Positions 19,000 through 29,715 of a DNA stretch of 64,000 nucleotides are shown one piece after another; within the stretch, counting starts at the first letter, position 1; every line of letters starts with the position of its first letter. This DNA comes from Psychromonas sp. psych-6C06. GTDB taxonomy: Bacteria; Pseudomonadota; Gammaproteobacteria; Enterobacterales; Psychromonadaceae. The notes under the pieces were generated by a model that worked only from the letters and a program-made list of their open reading frames with translations, was not told where the DNA came from and did not search any database. The DNA is taken from positions 62,001 to 126,000 of the forward strand of contig NZ_PIZM01000007.1 of assembly GCF_002835465.1 (NCBI RefSeq), written 5' to 3'. The position numbers and the translations under genes were made by a program.

Positions 19000-21831
19000 T
19001 TAAGCAAACTGGCGCTGTTCGCCATCGCCATCAACGTTAGTGACACAACGTACACATAACAGAGGGTGTGTTTCATCGGTACCCACACTTTCGTGGTGGT
19101 GCCAACAACGATCACATTTAGCATGTACGCTTTTCTCAACGGCAACACTCAATCCAGCAAGCTCAGTTGTTACCGCGGTTTCAGGTGCATCTGAAAGTGC
19201 TTTTACAGTCGCTTTTGAAGTAATTAAAACAAAACGTAATTCATCTGCTAAACCGTTTAATAAGTTAGCAGTGTTATCATCTGCGTATAAAGTGACTTCC
19301 GCTTCTAAGCCACCACCGATAACACTCTCATTACGCGCAAGCTCTAATGCTTTGTTAACTTCAGCACGAACAGCAATTAATTGATCCCACTGCTTATTTG
19401 AAACAGCTTCGTTATCTGTTAAACCAAATAAGCCATCGTACCAAACGCCAGTGAAGACAAATTCATCACGCTCGCCCGGCATACGTCCCCAAATCTCATC
19501 GGCTGTAAAGCTTAAGATTGGTGCCATCCAACGAACTAATGCTTCCGCTAAGTGGAACATCGCGGTTTGACAACTACGACGTGCAATACCGTCTGATTTA
19601 GCGGTGTACTGTCTGTCTTTAATGATATCTAGGTAAAAGCTACCTAGTTCAATTGAACAGAAGTGTGTTAGTTTTTGATGAACGGCATGTAGGTTGTATT
19701 CGTTGTAAGCAGTAACAATTTCAGCTTGTAATGCATCCGCTTTAGCAACGATCCAACGATCTAATGCAACCATCTCATCGCTTGCAAGCATATCTGCTTT
19801 TGGATCAAAACCGTTTAAATTAGAGAGTAAGAAGCGCGCTGTATTACGAATACGACGGTAGCTATCTGCACTACGGTTTAAGATCTCATCGGATACGGTG
19901 ATTTCACCGGTGTAATCGGTAGAAGCAACCCAGAGACGCAAAACATCAGCGCCTAAGTCATTCATTACTTTCTGTGGTGACATTACGTTACCAACAGACT
20001 TAGACATTTTCTTACCTTGTGCATCAACCACGAAACCGTGTGTTAATACCTCTTTGTAAGGGGCCTTATCTTTGATTGCAACACTGGTCATGAGTGATGA
20101 TTGGAACCAACCTCGGTGCTGATCTGAACCTTCAAGATAAAGGTCGATATCATTAACAGCATCGCCATTTTGGTATTCATCGCGTACGCCAACAACAGCT
20201 GAGTGAGTCGTACCAGAGTCAAACCATACATCTAATGTATCTGTCACTTTACGGTATTGGTCTGCTTCAAAACCTAATAGTTTTTCTGCGTCTAAATCCC
20301 ACCACGCTTGAATCCCCTCTTTTTCAATTTTAAGGGCGATAAGCTCCATCATCTCAACACTATTAGGGTGTAATTCATCCGTCTCTTTATTAACAAACAG
20401 CGTAATTGGTACGCCCCATGTACGCTGACGAGAAATACACCAATCAGGGCGACCTTGAATCATTTTTTCAATACGCTGCTCACCCCAAGCAGGGATCCAT
20501 TTAACTTCTTTGATTTCACCTAACGCATTATCACGCAACCCTTTTTGGTCCATCGCAATAAACCATTGTGGCGTCGCACGGAAGATAATCGGCGTTTTGT
20601 GTCTCCAACAATGTGGGTAGCTGTGTTTTAGTACTTTATGGCAAACTAGCGCATTCTTTTCAGTTAGCACTTCGAGCACTTTATCGTTCGCTTTAAATAC
20701 ATGTAGACCGGCAAAGAATTCAGTATCTTCACGGAATACACCATTATCAGCAACTGGGTTTGCAACCTCGAGATCATATTTTAAACCAACGGAGTAATCG
20801 TCTTGACCATGACCCGGCGCAGTGTGCACACAACCTGTACCAGCATCAATGGTTACATGGTCTGCAATAATCGCAGGTACCTGTAGATTTAAGAACGGAT
20901 GATTAAACAGTTGTTTTTCTAAATCAGCACCGCTACAAATTGCCACTGTTTTAGCATCTTCAATGCCGTAACGCTCCATTGCGCTATTAACTAAATCAGT
21001 CGCTAAAATCAAACGACGCTCGCCCGCTTGCACTAATGAGTATTCAACTTTAGCAGCCAATGCAACCGCGCGGTTAGCAGGCAGTGTCCAAGGCGTTGTT
21101 GTCCAAATAACAGTACAAATATCACCGTGACCTAAGTCATCACCTTCAGGGTTAAAACAAGCAATGACAGCTTCGTTATCAACCGCAGTAAATGCGACAT
21201 CAATCGCAGGCGAGTTTTTATCTTCGTATTCAACTTCCGCTTCTGCTAATGCAGAGCCACAGTCTGTACACCAATGCACAGGTTTAGAGCCTTTATGCAG
21301 GTGATCATTTTTGATGATTTTCGCTAAAGCACGAACAATGTTCGCTTCTGTTTCAAAGTTCATCGTTAGGTAAGGGTTTTCCCAATCACCTAATACACCA
21401 AGTCGCTGAAAGTCTTTACGTTGCCCATCAACTTGACGTGCAGCATATTCACGGCATTTAACACGGAACTGTGCAGGCGTTAATTTTTTACCTGGTTTAC
21501 CATGTTTTTGCTCAACTTTTAGCTCGATCGGTAAACCATGACAATCCCAGCCCGGAATGTAAGGCGCGTCGAAGTCAGAAAGTGTTTTAGATTTGATAAT
21601 AATATCTTTCAGAATTTTATTTACCGAGTGACCGATATGAATATCACCATTTGCATAGGGAGGACCATCATGCAGAATAAATGTTTTTTTACCTTTTTTA
21701 GCGCTGCGAATCTTGCTGTACAAGTCATTTTTGTACCAGTTTTTCAACATATTTGGTTCACGATTCGCCAAATTTGCACGCATCGGAAAACCTGTTTTAG
21801 GAAGGTTTAATGTACTTTTATAATCACTCAT
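19000..21831 (-). CDS. ileS: Isoleucyl-tRNA synthetase
   Basis: 943 residues. Class Ia synthetase with the HIGH motif ([14 protein letters not shown], about residue 57), the CP1 editing domain, the KMSKS loop ([10 protein letters not shown], about residue 603) and the C-terminal zinc site (CDRCWHHH and LCVRCV). Ligates isoleucine to tRNA-Ile and hydrolyses mischarged valine. It follows ribF by about 24 bases and precedes lspA, in the order found in E. coli. The ribosome site is weak (GGAATAAAA). Confidence 0.98.
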   Translation of the reverse strand: MSDYKSTLNLPKTGFPMRANLANREPNMLKNWYKNDLYSKIRSAKKGKKTFILHDGPPYANGDIHIGHSVNKILKDIIIKSKTLSDFDAPYIPGWDCHGLPIELKVEQKHGKPGKKLTPAQFRVKCREYAARQVDGQRKDFQRLGVLGDWENPYLTMNFETEANIVRALAKIIKNDHLHKGSKPVHWCTDCGSALAEAEVEYEDKNSPAIDVAFTAVDNEAVIACFNPEGDDLGHGDICTVIWTTTPWTLPANRAVALAAKVEYSLVQAGERRLILATDLVNSAMERYGIEDAKTVAICSGADLEKQLFNHPFLNLQVPAIIADHVTIDAGTGCVHTAPGHGQDDYSVGLKYDLEVANPVADNGVFREDTEFFAGLHVFKANDKVLEVLTEKNALVCHKVLKHSYPHCWRHKTPIIFRATPQWFIAMDQKGLRDNALGEIKEVKWIPAWGEQRIEKMIQGRPDWCISRQRTWGVPITLFVNKETDELHPNSVEMMELIALKIEKEGIQAWWDLDAEKLLGFEADQYRKVTDTLDVWFDSGTTHSAVVGVRDEYQNGDAVNDIDLYLEGSDQHRGWFQSSLMTSVAIKDKAPYKEVLTHGFVVDAQGKKMSKSVGNVMSPQKVMNDLGADVLRLWVASTDYTGEITVSDEILNRSADSYRRIRNTARFLLSNLNGFDPKADMLASDEMVALDRWIVAKADALQAEIVTAYNEYNLHAVHQKLTHFCSIELGSFYLDIIKDRQYTAKSDGIARRSCQTAMFHLAEALVRWMAPILSFTADEIWGRMPGERDEFVFTGVWYDGLFGLTDNEAVSNKQWDQLIAVRAEVNKALELARNESVIGGGLEAEVTLYADDNTANLLNGLADELRFVLITSKATVKALSDAPETAVTTELAGLSVAVEKSVHAKCDRCWHHHESVGTDETHPLLCVRCVTNVDGDGEQRQFA

Positions 21832-21855
21832 CGGTTTTTTATTCCATCTTACGAT

Positions 21856-22806
21856 TTAATTGTTAATTGTTTTGATGCTGGCATTTTCATGCCATCGCTT
21901 AGCGTCTTGTATATCTTTATCTATCTGAACTTTTAACTCAGCGAAGGACTCAAACTTCACTTCACTGCGTAATTTCTCTTCTAACACGACTTCAAGTTGC
22001 TCTCCGTAAAGATCCCCCTCAAAGTTAAAAATATGTACTTCTAACTGCTGCCTTTCACCTTTAACCGTCGGGCGGGTACCGATATTAGCAACCCCCTGAT
22101 AGCTTTTCCCTTTAATGCCAAGTACCGTGACAACAAACACGCCTGATAACGGAGATACGCGACGTTTTAGTAGCAAGTTGGCAGTCGGCACACCAATGGT
22201 GCGTCCGAGTTTACGGCCATGGCTTACACGCCCAGCAATACTATATTTACGCCCCAACATATCGGCGGCTTGAGCTAGTTCACCCTTCGCTAAGAAATCA
22301 CGAATACGGGTGCTGCTTATACGTTGTGATTGCTGCACTAAACTTTGCGTATCAACAACTTCAAAGCCATGTTTTTTACCCGCTTGCTGTAAAAGCTGAA
22401 AGTCTCCGCGGCGCTGGTAGCCAAAATGAAAGTCATCACCAACGACCAAAAACTTTATATTTAGCTTATTAATCAATAACTCTTCAATAAAAGCTTCTGC
22501 GCTAATATTGGCAAACTGTCGCGTAAAAGAAACACATAACAAACGGTCTAATTTCAACTTTTCAAGCTGTACAAATTTATCACGTAAGCGACTCAATCGA
22601 GCAGGTGCGTTATCACCTAAAAACAGCTCTTCGGGCTGTGGCTCAAAAGTCATGACTGTCGCAGGCACATTAAGACGTTTAGCTTCACGTAATAAACGAG
22701 ATAACACGGCATTATGTCCGCAGTGAATACCGTCAAAATTACCAATGCTTAAAACACAACCTTGATGTTGCGAGTTAAGATTATGAATGCCACGAACTAA
22801 TTCCAT
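21856..22806 (-). CDS. ribF: Bifunctional riboflavin kinase / FAD synthetase
   Basis: 316 residues from the ATG at 22806. A GTG one codon earlier is also possible. The N-terminal nucleotidyltransferase half has GNFDGIHCGHNAVL (about 22) and ISSTRIRDFLAKGE (about 165). The C-terminal kinase half begins YSIAGRVSHGRKLGRTIGVPTAN. Makes FMN, then FAD; FrdA in this window is a FAD consumer. A TATAAT box with a 17-base-spaced CTGATA lies upstream in the murJ end, so it may start its own transcript. Confidence 0.96.
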   Translation of the reverse strand: MELVRGIHNLNSQHQGCVLSIGNFDGIHCGHNAVLSRLLREAKRLNVPATVMTFEPQPEELFLGDNAPARLSRLRDKFVQLEKLKLDRLLCVSFTRQFANISAEAFIEELLINKLNIKFLVVGDDFHFGYQRRGDFQLLQQAGKKHGFEVVDTQSLVQQSQRISSTRIRDFLAKGELAQAADMLGRKYSIAGRVSHGRKLGRTIGVPTANLLLKRRVSPLSGVFVVTVLGIKGKSYQGVANIGTRPTVKGERQQLEVHIFNFEGDLYGEQLEVVLEEKLRSEVKFESFAELKVQIDKDIQDAKRWHENASIKTINN

Positions 22807-22845
22807 CACTCTACTTTTCTATATATACACAGACGCAAAAGGAGG

Positions 22846-22874
22846 ATTATATAGCATAGCGCTCAACTTATCAG
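22846..22874 (-). promoter_or_regulatory. Predicted sigma-70 promoter of ribF-ileS
   Basis: On the minus strand CTGATA (22874-22869), a 17-base spacer and TATAAT (22851-22846) lie about 40 bases upstream of the ribF ATG. The -10 is perfect and the -35 matches 4 of 6. The -35 overlaps the murJ stop codon. Confidence 0.5.
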
Positions 22875-24451
22875 CTCTCATTTTTTGTCTTTTCAGCACT
22901 AATTTTAAAGTGCCTGATACGCAAGCCAATGATGCCTGCACAGACAAAGTAGGTTGCAACACCTAACGCGATTAAAGCAAACAATTTATATGCGGCTTCA
23001 AAGAGGCTAAATTCACTCCATTGTTGCAAGCTAGGGTTAAGATAAACCATCGTAACCGCCATCACTAACGCTGAAATAATAATGCGTAAAAGTACACGAA
23101 TAGTCTCATTTTGTTTTTGGTAAACACCACTACGATATAATCCAAACCACAACATACCTGCATTTAATGTTGCAGACAGCGAGGTGGCAATAGCCAAACC
23201 AACATAGCCAAATGGAATAGCAAATATAATGTTTAACCCCATGTTACTCACCATAGCAATAATGCCGTATTTAACCGGTGTTTTTGTATCCTGTCGTGCG
23301 TAATACCCAGGGGCAAGCACTTTCACCATCATGAAACTCAGCAGCCCAGAGCCATAGGCAAATAAACTCATGGATGCCATACTTACATCATCCATACCGA
23401 ACTCGCCACGCATAAACAACACACGCAACATAGGTTCAGCTAATACAATAAGCCCCAACATGGCTGGAAAACCTAACATGCACACCATACGCATTCCCCA
23501 ATCCACCGTTTTAGCAAAGTGCTGTGGGGATTTACTGACATGTGACGAGGAGAGACTAGGCAGAATAACAGTCGCAATCGCAATACCAAAAAGACCGAGA
23601 GGAAACTCCAATAATCGATCCGAATAATAAAGCCAGCTAATTGAACCTGTTTGTAAAAAACTGGCAATAAAAGTATCAAGTAGTAGGTTAATCTGACTAA
23701 CCGATACCCCAAACAGAGCCGGTATCATCAAAGTACGGATTTTCACTACCCCTTCATGATGCCAATTCCATTTTGGTTTTACTAACATCCCCTCTTTTGC
23801 CATGAAAGGGATTTGAAAAAAGAATTGAATCGCCCCCCCTAATAACACGCCAATTGCAAGGCCAAATTCAGGTTGTGCTAATTTTGGTGAAACAAACAGG
23901 GCACAGCTAATAATGGCAATATTTAAAAACACCGGCGTAAAGGCCGCAACGGCAAACTTGCCAAGAGTATTTAGAATAGCGCCAGAAAGTGCAGTAAAGG
24001 TGATAAACCATAAATAGGGGAAAGTAATTTTTAGCATATCCGAAGCAAGTTCAAACTTATATGCTTCTGCGCCACCGTTATACCACTCTAAAAACCAACC
24101 AAAGCCAAATAGTGCAGTGATCACGCTTGAGCCTAATACACCAAGAAGCGTAATAACGGTGACAATTGTACCTAATGTCCCCGAAACGGCAGCGATGAGC
24201 TGTGTCACTTCATCTCGTGATTTGGTTTTTTCATATTCAGTCAATACCGGTACAAAAGCTTGTGCAAATGCTCCTTCGGCAAATAATCGACGCAAAAAAT
24301 TGGGAATTTTATTAGCAAAAAAGAAAAGATCAGCCGCTGCCCCAGCACCCATTAAGTTTGCTATCACGATATCGCGCACTAACCCTAATACACGGGAAAT
24401 CAACGTCATTGCACTGACTATCATCCCTGATTTTAATAATTTTTTACTCAC
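22871..24451 (-). CDS. murJ: Lipid II flippase MurJ
   Basis: 526 residues starting at GTG. Polytopic membrane protein with about 14 helices. The N-terminus (SGMIVSAMTLISRVLGLVRD) and GAADLFFFANKIPNFLRRLFAEG are the strongly conserved MurJ/MviN segments holding the functional arginines. It flips lipid II across the inner membrane for peptidoglycan synthesis. It is divergent from rpsT, and ribF follows 64 bases downstream, as in many gammaproteobacteria. Confidence 0.96.
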   Translation of the reverse strand: MSKKLLKSGMIVSAMTLISRVLGLVRDIVIANLMGAGAAADLFFFANKIPNFLRRLFAEGAFAQAFVPVLTEYEKTKSRDEVTQLIAAVSGTLGTIVTVITLLGVLGSSVITALFGFGWFLEWYNGGAEAYKFELASDMLKITFPYLWFITFTALSGAILNTLGKFAVAAFTPVFLNIAIISCALFVSPKLAQPEFGLAIGVLLGGAIQFFFQIPFMAKEGMLVKPKWNWHHEGVVKIRTLMIPALFGVSVSQINLLLDTFIASFLQTGSISWLYYSDRLLEFPLGLFGIAIATVILPSLSSSHVSKSPQHFAKTVDWGMRMVCMLGFPAMLGLIVLAEPMLRVLFMRGEFGMDDVSMASMSLFAYGSGLLSFMMVKVLAPGYYARQDTKTPVKYGIIAMVSNMGLNIIFAIPFGYVGLAIATSLSATLNAGMLWFGLYRSGVYQKQNETIRVLLRIIISALVMAVTMVYLNPSLQQWSEFSLFEAAYKLFALIALGVATYFVCAGIIGLRIRHFKISAEKTKNES

Positions 24452-24984
24452 TCGCGAGATCTCTAGCTAAATTTAGAGGGGCATTTTATAGCGAAAGCAT
24501 CATAATACCAATATGAATAAAGCGTTGTTGATAAAGACATTTATAATCAATTAGTTAAATTTAGAATCTTTTATAAAAATTAAGTGCTGTATCCCTTAGT
24601 CATACTGAAACGCCTTACTGCAAACTATCAAAAGTGATTAAAAGCCACCCAACGCAATTATTTGAAGTCTAAAAGTTAAGCTGCATAAGTAATCAAATTG
24701 ATAACTCTTAAATAAGTCAGAAAATTAATCAGCAAAGAAGCGCAATAAATCCATTGTAAATTTGCATCTAAGTGTCGTTGAGTATAAAATGCGCGCAGTT
24801 TAACCACCTGTCAGGATTCTTCGCAGTTTTTTCAGCGGTTAAAAGCTATTTCTAGACTGTGAAAACTTAGCACTAAGCTCATACGCTTAGTTGAAGACAA
24901 AGGGCAGTTTAGTCGTTTCATATATATCGTTTCATATTTTAAGCGATTAATGAGCACGAAAGAGTAGTTAAAATAAGAAACCAT
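24452..24984. other. Long non-coding stretch between murJ and rpsT
   Basis: About 530 bases with no credible reading frame. The only clear elements are two predicted rpsT promoters, one at 24761-24788 inside this stretch and one just beyond its end at 24985. The rest is AT-rich with short partial repeats and no strong hairpin with a T-run. A small RNA is possible in a stretch this long, but nothing in the sequence proves one. Confidence 0.5.
24761..24788 (+). promoter_or_regulatory. Possible distal rpsT promoter with GC discriminator
   Basis: TTTGCA (24761-24766), a 16-base spacer and TATAAA (24783-24788) are followed by ATGCGCGCAG. A GC-rich discriminator after the -10 is typical of stringently controlled ribosomal-protein and rRNA promoters. 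E. coli rpsT also has two promoters. The -35 match is weak. Confidence 0.4.
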
Positions 24985-25013
24985 TTGACAATACACATGT
25001 TACAAGGCATATT
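24985..25013 (+). promoter_or_regulatory. Predicted proximal rpsT promoter
   Basis: A perfect TTGACA (24985-24990), a 17-base spacer and CATATT (25008-25013) lie about 50 bases upstream of the rpsT start and point towards it. Confidence 0.6.
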
Positions 25014-25061
25014 CCTCGACCTTTGATTATCCCTTGTATACAGAATTTAGGAGTTAAGGTC

Positions 25062-25322
25062 TTGGCTAATATCAAGTCTGCTAAAAAACGCGCTATTCAA
25101 TCTGAAAAACGCCGTAAACATAACGCTAGCCGTCGTACAATGATGCGTACTTTCATCAAGAAAGTTGTTGTTGCTATCGAAGCTGGTAATAAAGAAGTTG
25201 CAGCTACAGAGTTTGTTACATTACAAGCTACTTTAGATAAATTCGCAACTAAAGGCTTAATAAGCAAAAACATGGTAGCTCGTAAGAAAAGCCGTCTTTC
25301 TGCTAAAATTAAAGCGCTTTAA
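25062..25322 (+). CDS. rpsT: 30S ribosomal protein S20 (TTG start)
   Basis: 86 residues (first residue then [20 protein letters not shown]), very basic, the usual S20 length. The protein has to start at the TTG at 25062, because this matches the conserved N-terminus and TTAGGAG stands 8 bases before it. The upstream in-frame ATG would add 13 residues unlike any S20. E. coli rpsT also uses UUG, linked to autoregulation by S20, so the weak start is probably conserved for control. S20 binds 16S rRNA early in 30S assembly. Confidence 0.95.
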   Translation: MANIKSAKKRAIQSEKRRKHNASRRTMMRTFIKKVVVAIEAGNKEVAATEFVTLQATLDKFATKGLISKNMVARKKSRLSAKIKAL

Positions 25323-25370
25323 TATTAAAGCTATTCGATGCTACGCTTTTTCGGCGTAACATACGTAGTT

Positions 25371-25398
25371 AAAAAAACCGACTTTTGTCGGTTTTTTT
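25371..25398 (+). terminator. Intrinsic terminator of rpsT
   Basis: A 12-base stem (AAAAAAACCGAC / GTCGGTTTTTTT) with a TTTT loop ends in a T-run, about 50 bases after the rpsT stop. Being A-rich on the left side, it may also work for the minus strand. Confidence 0.9.
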
Positions 25399-25469
25399 GT
25401 GCCCGTCTTTGACTCAGTAAATAGAGCGATGAATATCTAGCAACACACAACTATTATTCATTTATAAAA

Positions 25470-25730
25470 CTAAATGCCCATCCCCGATAATGCACTCATT
25501 AAATCTTTAATGGTTTTACCAACAACCGGATGGCTTTCTTCAAGCATAAGCAACTGCTCTGTTATTTTTTTGTCACGAATAAGTTGTGCCGGATCGCGTG
25601 ATAAGATCGCCTCTTGAAGCTGATCATGCACCGTTTTTAACTCTCCTGCCGTACATTCATCGGCAATCAGATCGTTATCTAAAATATCAGATAGATTTTT
25701 TACTTCCGATTTCACTTTATTAATTGGCAT
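25470..25730 (-). CDS. Small DUF4404-like protein
   Basis: 86 residues, acidic, with no signal peptide or membrane segment. The C-terminus, EESHPVVGKTIKDLMSALSGMGI, resembles the ending of the DUF4404 family, and the N-terminal half looks helical. Function of that family is unknown. It is followed by rpsT on the opposite strand and preceded by a small membrane protein. Assignment is by eye only. Confidence 0.6.
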   Translation of the reverse strand: MPINKVKSEVKNLSDILDNDLIADECTAGELKTVHDQLQEAILSRDPAQLIRDKKITEQLLMLEESHPVVGKTIKDLMSALSGMGI

Positions 25731-25784
25731 ATAGACCTCTTTGCAATAGCGACAATAAATAAAGTGTAGATGCTAAACAGGCAC

Positions 25785-26009
25785 TTATTTTTCTTTAATT
25801 TTGAAAAGGTGATCTAAATAGCGACCCAAGCCTAAAAAGCCAATCACGAACAACAAACTGATGATCATTAAGCCCACTTTAAACCAGCTTTGTTGATCAA
25901 AGTGTTGCGTAAAAAGCATAGAAAGGTAGATAGCGACCAACCAGTAGGCAATACGAATCGCATAAGCCCAAACCGAATAGGCTTTATCGGTTAACCATAA
26001 TTTAGCCAT
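25785..26009 (-). CDS. Small membrane protein, unknown
   Basis: 74 residues with two predicted membrane helices (about 13-33 and 45-62) and a short basic C-terminus (DHLFKIKEK). No family recognised. The ATG at 26009 lies one base after the epmA stop, with a ribosome site inside epmA, so the gene is probably co-transcribed with epmA. Inner-membrane location is inference from hydrophobicity. Confidence 0.65.
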   Translation of the reverse strand: MAKLWLTDKAYSVWAYAIRIAYWLVAIYLSMLFTQHFDQQSWFKVGLMIISLLFVIGFLGLGRYLDHLFKIKEK

Positions 26010-26010
26010 G

Positions 26011-26991
26011 TTAGGCTCCTTTAATCGTGAAACTTACCACGTTGTCGATATGCGACTGCCCTGTTGCAAGCATAATCAAACGATCAATTCCCAATGCAAC
26101 CCCCGAGCAGTCAGGTAATGAATCAAGTGAATCGACAAAACGATGGTCGATAGGCATTTGTGGCAAATTATTTTTTTGACGCAGTCGATTATCTTTTTCA
26201 AAACGTAATCGTTGCTCTTTACTGTCACTCAACTCATGAAAGCCATTCGCTAATTCAATACCTTTGTAATACACCTCAAAACGCTCTGCAACTCGATTAT
26301 CATCTTTACTAATGCGTGCAAGCGCGGCCTGAGATGCAGGGAAATTATAAACAAAACAGGGCGCATCATTGGCAATAACAGGCTCAATCGCAACACAAAA
26401 AAGCAACTGTAAAACCGTGTCTTTATCATCTTCATTATCTAATACATCGCCTAAATCAAGGCTCGCTCCAGCCACTTTTAATTGCTCAAGCGAGGCACTA
26501 AGCGGGTCTACATCAAGGTGTAATTGAAATGCCTGCTGATAGGTCAAACGCGTTGCATTATCGCATGCTAAAACTAATTTGAGCAATTGCTCCATCTCAT
26601 CCATCAGTTGAAAATGATCAAAACCAACACGATACCACTCTAATAGGGTAAACTCAGGATTATGGTAACGCCCAGACTCTTCGTTTCTAAACGCTTTCGC
26701 GATTTGAAATATGCTACCACTGCCCGCCGACAGAAGACGTTTCATATGAAATTCAGGTGATGTTTGCAGATAAAGGGGCACACCTAATGGATCTGGCTTT
26801 CGCTCACTAATTTCAGGCCCGACAAAGTGAGTTTTAAAACAAAAAAGGTGCTGATCCGTTACCCCTGCTTGACTCAGTGAAGGCGTTTCTACTTCAAGTA
26901 GATCGCGTTGAATAAAAAAACGTCTCATTTTTTGAATAATAACAGCACGCTTTTTCAGCAGTGCAATATCGGCATTGGGTAACCAGCTCAT
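26011..26991 (-). CDS. epmA: EF-P--(R)-beta-lysine ligase EpmA
   Basis: 326 residues. Class II lysyl-tRNA synthetase-like catalytic domain without the N-terminal anticodon domain. Motif 2 is visible as [20 protein letters not shown] and motif 3 as [12 protein letters not shown]. It activates (R)-beta-lysine and attaches it to Lys34 of EF-P. EF-P (31388-31957) and EpmB (31985-33001) are both in this window. It is divergent from frdA, the E. coli arrangement. Confidence 0.96.
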   Translation of the reverse strand: MSWLPNADIALLKKRAVIIQKMRRFFIQRDLLEVETPSLSQAGVTDQHLFCFKTHFVGPEISERKPDPLGVPLYLQTSPEFHMKRLLSAGSGSIFQIAKAFRNEESGRYHNPEFTLLEWYRVGFDHFQLMDEMEQLLKLVLACDNATRLTYQQAFQLHLDVDPLSASLEQLKVAGASLDLGDVLDNEDDKDTVLQLLFCVAIEPVIANDAPCFVYNFPASQAALARISKDDNRVAERFEVYYKGIELANGFHELSDSKEQRLRFEKDNRLRQKNNLPQMPIDHRFVDSLDSLPDCSGVALGIDRLIMLATGQSHIDNVVSFTIKGA

Positions 26992-27067
26992 ATTTCCTCT
27001 CTTATTTATAATAAGAAGTTTATCAAATTATTGATTCCGCGTAATAAAAAGTCGAACTCTTCACAAA

Positions 27068-27109
27068 CAATCTTAAAAACCTTACCACTCTCACGGATTT
27101 TTAAGATTG
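27068..27109 (+). repeat. 12-bp inverted repeat in the frdA leader
   Basis: CAATCTTAAAAA (27068-27079) and its exact complement TTTTTAAGATTG (27098-27109) flank an 18-base centre, 45-86 bases upstream of the frdA GTG. It may be a regulator operator or an RNA hairpin. No T-run follows on the plus strand. On the minus strand the arm is far inside the epmA upstream region. Confidence 0.65.
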
Positions 27110-27153
27110 CATTGCTACACTGAATACTTACTTTTTGGTGGGAGGAGATAAGC

Positions 27154-28932
27154 GTGCAAATAATTAAAACAGATGTCGCCATTATTGGCGCCGGCGGTTC
27201 AGGTTTACGAGCTGCCATTGAAATAGCAGAAAATCATCCCGAACTCGATGTTGCGCTTATCTCTAAAGTATACCCGATGCGAAGCCACACCGTGGCTGCA
27301 GAAGGGGGGGCTGCGGGTGTTGCACAGGATCATGACTCGCTGGATAACCATTTTAATGACACAGTTTCCGGTGGTGATTGGTTATGCGAGCAGGATGTGG
27401 TTGAATATTTTGTTGAAAATGCGGCTAAACAATTAACCCAATTGGAACATTGGGGATGCCCTTGGAGCCGTAAACCCGATGGCAGTATCAACGTACGTGC
27501 CTTTGGTGGTATGAAAATAGAACGCACATGGTTTGCAGCAGATAAAAGTGGTTTCCATATTCTTCATACCCTCTTTCAAACCTCTATACAGCACCCCAAA
27601 ATCACCCGTTATGATGAACATTTCTGTCTTGATTTGATCGTCGAGGATGAAAAAATTCAAGGTGTCGTTATTCTTGATATTGCTGAAGGCGAAGTAAAAT
27701 TAATTCAAGCCAAATCCGTAATCATGGCAACCGGTGGTGCCGGCCGTGTGTACAGCTATAACACTAATGGCGGTATTGTGACCGGTGATGGAATGTCACT
27801 TGCCTATCGCCACGGTGTCGCACTGCGCGATATGGAGTTTGTACAATATCACCCGACGGGCCTACCTGGCAGCGGTATTTTAATGACCGAAGGTTGTCGT
27901 GGTGAAGGCGGTATTTTAGTCAATAAAGACGGTTATCGTTACTTGCAAGATTACGGTCTAGGCCCTGAAATTCCAGTGGGTGAAACCAAAAACAAATATA
28001 TGGAACTCGGACCACGCGATAAACTCAGCCAATGTTTCTGGCAAGAGCAACAAAAAGGCAATGTAATTAACGGTGAGCGTGGAGATTATATCCATTTAGA
28101 CCTACGCCACTTAGGGGAAGAAAAAATTAACGAACGCTTACCCTTTATACGTGAGTTAGCAAAGGCCTATGTGGGGGTTGATCCTGTTCATGAACCGATT
28201 CCGGTTCGCCCTACCGTGCATTACACGATGGGGGGTATTGAAACCGACGCTAAAACCGCGACCTCTCTAGCGGGTTTATACGCGATTGGCGAGTGTGCCT
28301 CTGTCGGCCTTCATGGCGCTAACCGTTTAGGCTCTAATTCATTAACTGAGCTTGCCGTATTTGGGCAACTTGCAGGTGAGCAAGCGGCTGAATATGCGAA
28401 AGCCAATAAACATGAAAAAATCACGCCCATTAAAAAACAAGCAGAAGCGGTAATGCAACGCACACATGCTCTGCTCAACAGCAATGGCACAGAAAAGATG
28501 GCCGATATTCGCCAAGAGATGGGCGATAGCATGGAAGAAGGTGTCGGTATCTACCGCACAAAAGAGTCGATGCAGGCAACCATAGATAAACTCGCAGAGC
28601 TGAAAGAGCGTTACAAAAACATTCATATTGCCGACAAATCCAGCGTATTTAATACAGAGTTTTTATATGCGATAGAGCTTGGTTACCTGCTTGATACTGC
28701 AGAAGCGATGGCACACAGCGCATTACTTCGTGAAGAGTCGCGTGGTTCACATCAACGTATTGATGGCTTTGAAGCACGTGACGATGAAAAGTTTTTAAAA
28801 CATTCACTCGCTTATTATCAGCAAGATAAAGCACCTAAAATAGCTTACAGCGATGTCACTATTACAAAGAGTCAACCTGCCGTGCGTGCCTATGGCGCGG
28901 CTGGCGACCAATCAGCGCAGGAGAATAAATAA
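27154..28932 (+). CDS. frdA: Fumarate reductase flavoprotein subunit (GTG start)
   Basis: 592 residues from a GTG with GGAGGAGA just upstream. The FAD-binding N-terminus ([14 protein letters not shown]) is present, with His45 ([11 protein letters not shown]) for covalent FAD. The active-site segment [20 protein letters not shown] and the ending region [19 protein letters not shown] are both intact. It reduces fumarate to succinate at the cytoplasmic face of the membrane during anaerobic respiration. First gene of frdABCD. The overlap of one base with frdB gives translational coupling. The order and the divergent epmA favour fumarate reductase over succinate dehydrogenase. Confidence 0.96.
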   Translation: MQIIKTDVAIIGAGGSGLRAAIEIAENHPELDVALISKVYPMRSHTVAAEGGAAGVAQDHDSLDNHFNDTVSGGDWLCEQDVVEYFVENAAKQLTQLEHWGCPWSRKPDGSINVRAFGGMKIERTWFAADKSGFHILHTLFQTSIQHPKITRYDEHFCLDLIVEDEKIQGVVILDIAEGEVKLIQAKSVIMATGGAGRVYSYNTNGGIVTGDGMSLAYRHGVALRDMEFVQYHPTGLPGSGILMTEGCRGEGGILVNKDGYRYLQDYGLGPEIPVGETKNKYMELGPRDKLSQCFWQEQQKGNVINGERGDYIHLDLRHLGEEKINERLPFIRELAKAYVGVDPVHEPIPVRPTVHYTMGGIETDAKTATSLAGLYAIGECASVGLHGANRLGSNSLTELAVFGQLAGEQAAEYAKANKHEKITPIKKQAEAVMQRTHALLNSNGTEKMADIRQEMGDSMEEGVGIYRTKESMQATIDKLAELKERYKNIHIADKSSVFNTEFLYAIELGYLLDTAEAMAHSALLREESRGSHQRIDGFEARDDEKFLKHSLAYYQQDKAPKIAYSDVTITKSQPAVRAYGAAGDQSAQENK

Positions 28933-29684
28933 TGACTGAACAAATTATTGAAATAGACATTCTGCGTTATCGACCAGAGGAAGATAATCAACCTTTTACA
29001 CAAACCTTTGATGTACCCTATCGTCCTGATATGTCCATTTTAGAAGCCTTACAATATATTAAAGATCACCTCGATAGCACCATTAGTTTCCGTTGGTCTT
29101 GTCGTATGGCGATTTGTGGTAGTTGCGGCATGATGGTCAATGGCGTACCTAAACTAGGTTGCAAAGCTTTTTTACGTGATTATTACCCGAAAAAAGTCTC
29201 CCTAGAGCCACTGGCTAACTTCCCCATTGAGCGTGACTTAGTGGTTGTGATGGACGACTTCATTAAAAAGCTTGAAGAGATAAAACCCTACATCATCCCT
29301 GAAAGAAATGAAGCCGGTGAAAGTCGCAGTTTATCTGAGGGCGCCTATCAACAAACACCTGAGCAGATGGAAAAATACCGACAATTTTCAATGTGTATCA
29401 ACTGTGGCCTATGTTATTCCGCTTGTCCACAGTATGCCTTAGACAACAAATTTACAGGACCAGCAGCGCTCGCTCTATTAGCACGCTATAACCGCGACAA
29501 CCGTGACGCTGGAAGTGCTGAGCGAATGAAAATAGTCAATCAAGAGGAAGGTGTTTGGGGCTGTACATTTGTCGGTTATTGCTCGGTTGTTTGCCCTAAA
29601 GGCGTTGATCCCGCAGCCGCTATTCAGTTATTGAAAGTAGAGAGTAGTAAAGACTACTTGATCGGAATGTTTAAGCCAGACTAA
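28932..29684 (+). CDS. frdB: Fumarate reductase iron-sulfur subunit
   Basis: 250 residues. The [2Fe-2S] ligands lie in [12 protein letters not shown] and KLGCKAF, the [4Fe-4S] ligands in [12 protein letters not shown], and the [3Fe-4S] ligands in [17 protein letters not shown]. It passes electrons from menaquinol at FrdCD to the FAD of FrdA. It starts at the last base of frdA's stop and is followed 31 bases later by frdC. Confidence 0.97.
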   Translation: MTEQIIEIDILRYRPEEDNQPFTQTFDVPYRPDMSILEALQYIKDHLDSTISFRWSCRMAICGSCGMMVNGVPKLGCKAFLRDYYPKKVSLEPLANFPIERDLVVVMDDFIKKLEEIKPYIIPERNEAGESRSLSEGAYQQTPEQMEKYRQFSMCINCGLCYSACPQYALDNKFTGPAALALLARYNRDNRDAGSAERMKIVNQEEGVWGCTFVGYCSVVCPKGVDPAAAIQLLKVESSKDYLIGMFKPD

Positions 29685-29715
29685 GCATAGATTAACTTTA
29701 CTAAGGAACGAAACC

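Noticed and set aside
27022-27035. ATCAA-N4-TTGAT palindrome upstream of frdA
   Set aside because: The half-sites are in the reverse order to the FNR consensus TTGAT-N4-ATCAA, so this is not an FNR box.
27304-27310. G7 run in frdA as a phase-variation tract
   Set aside because: It falls within the conserved Glu-Gly-Gly-Ala codons of the FAD-binding region in a core enzyme, so it is a codon-choice effect.
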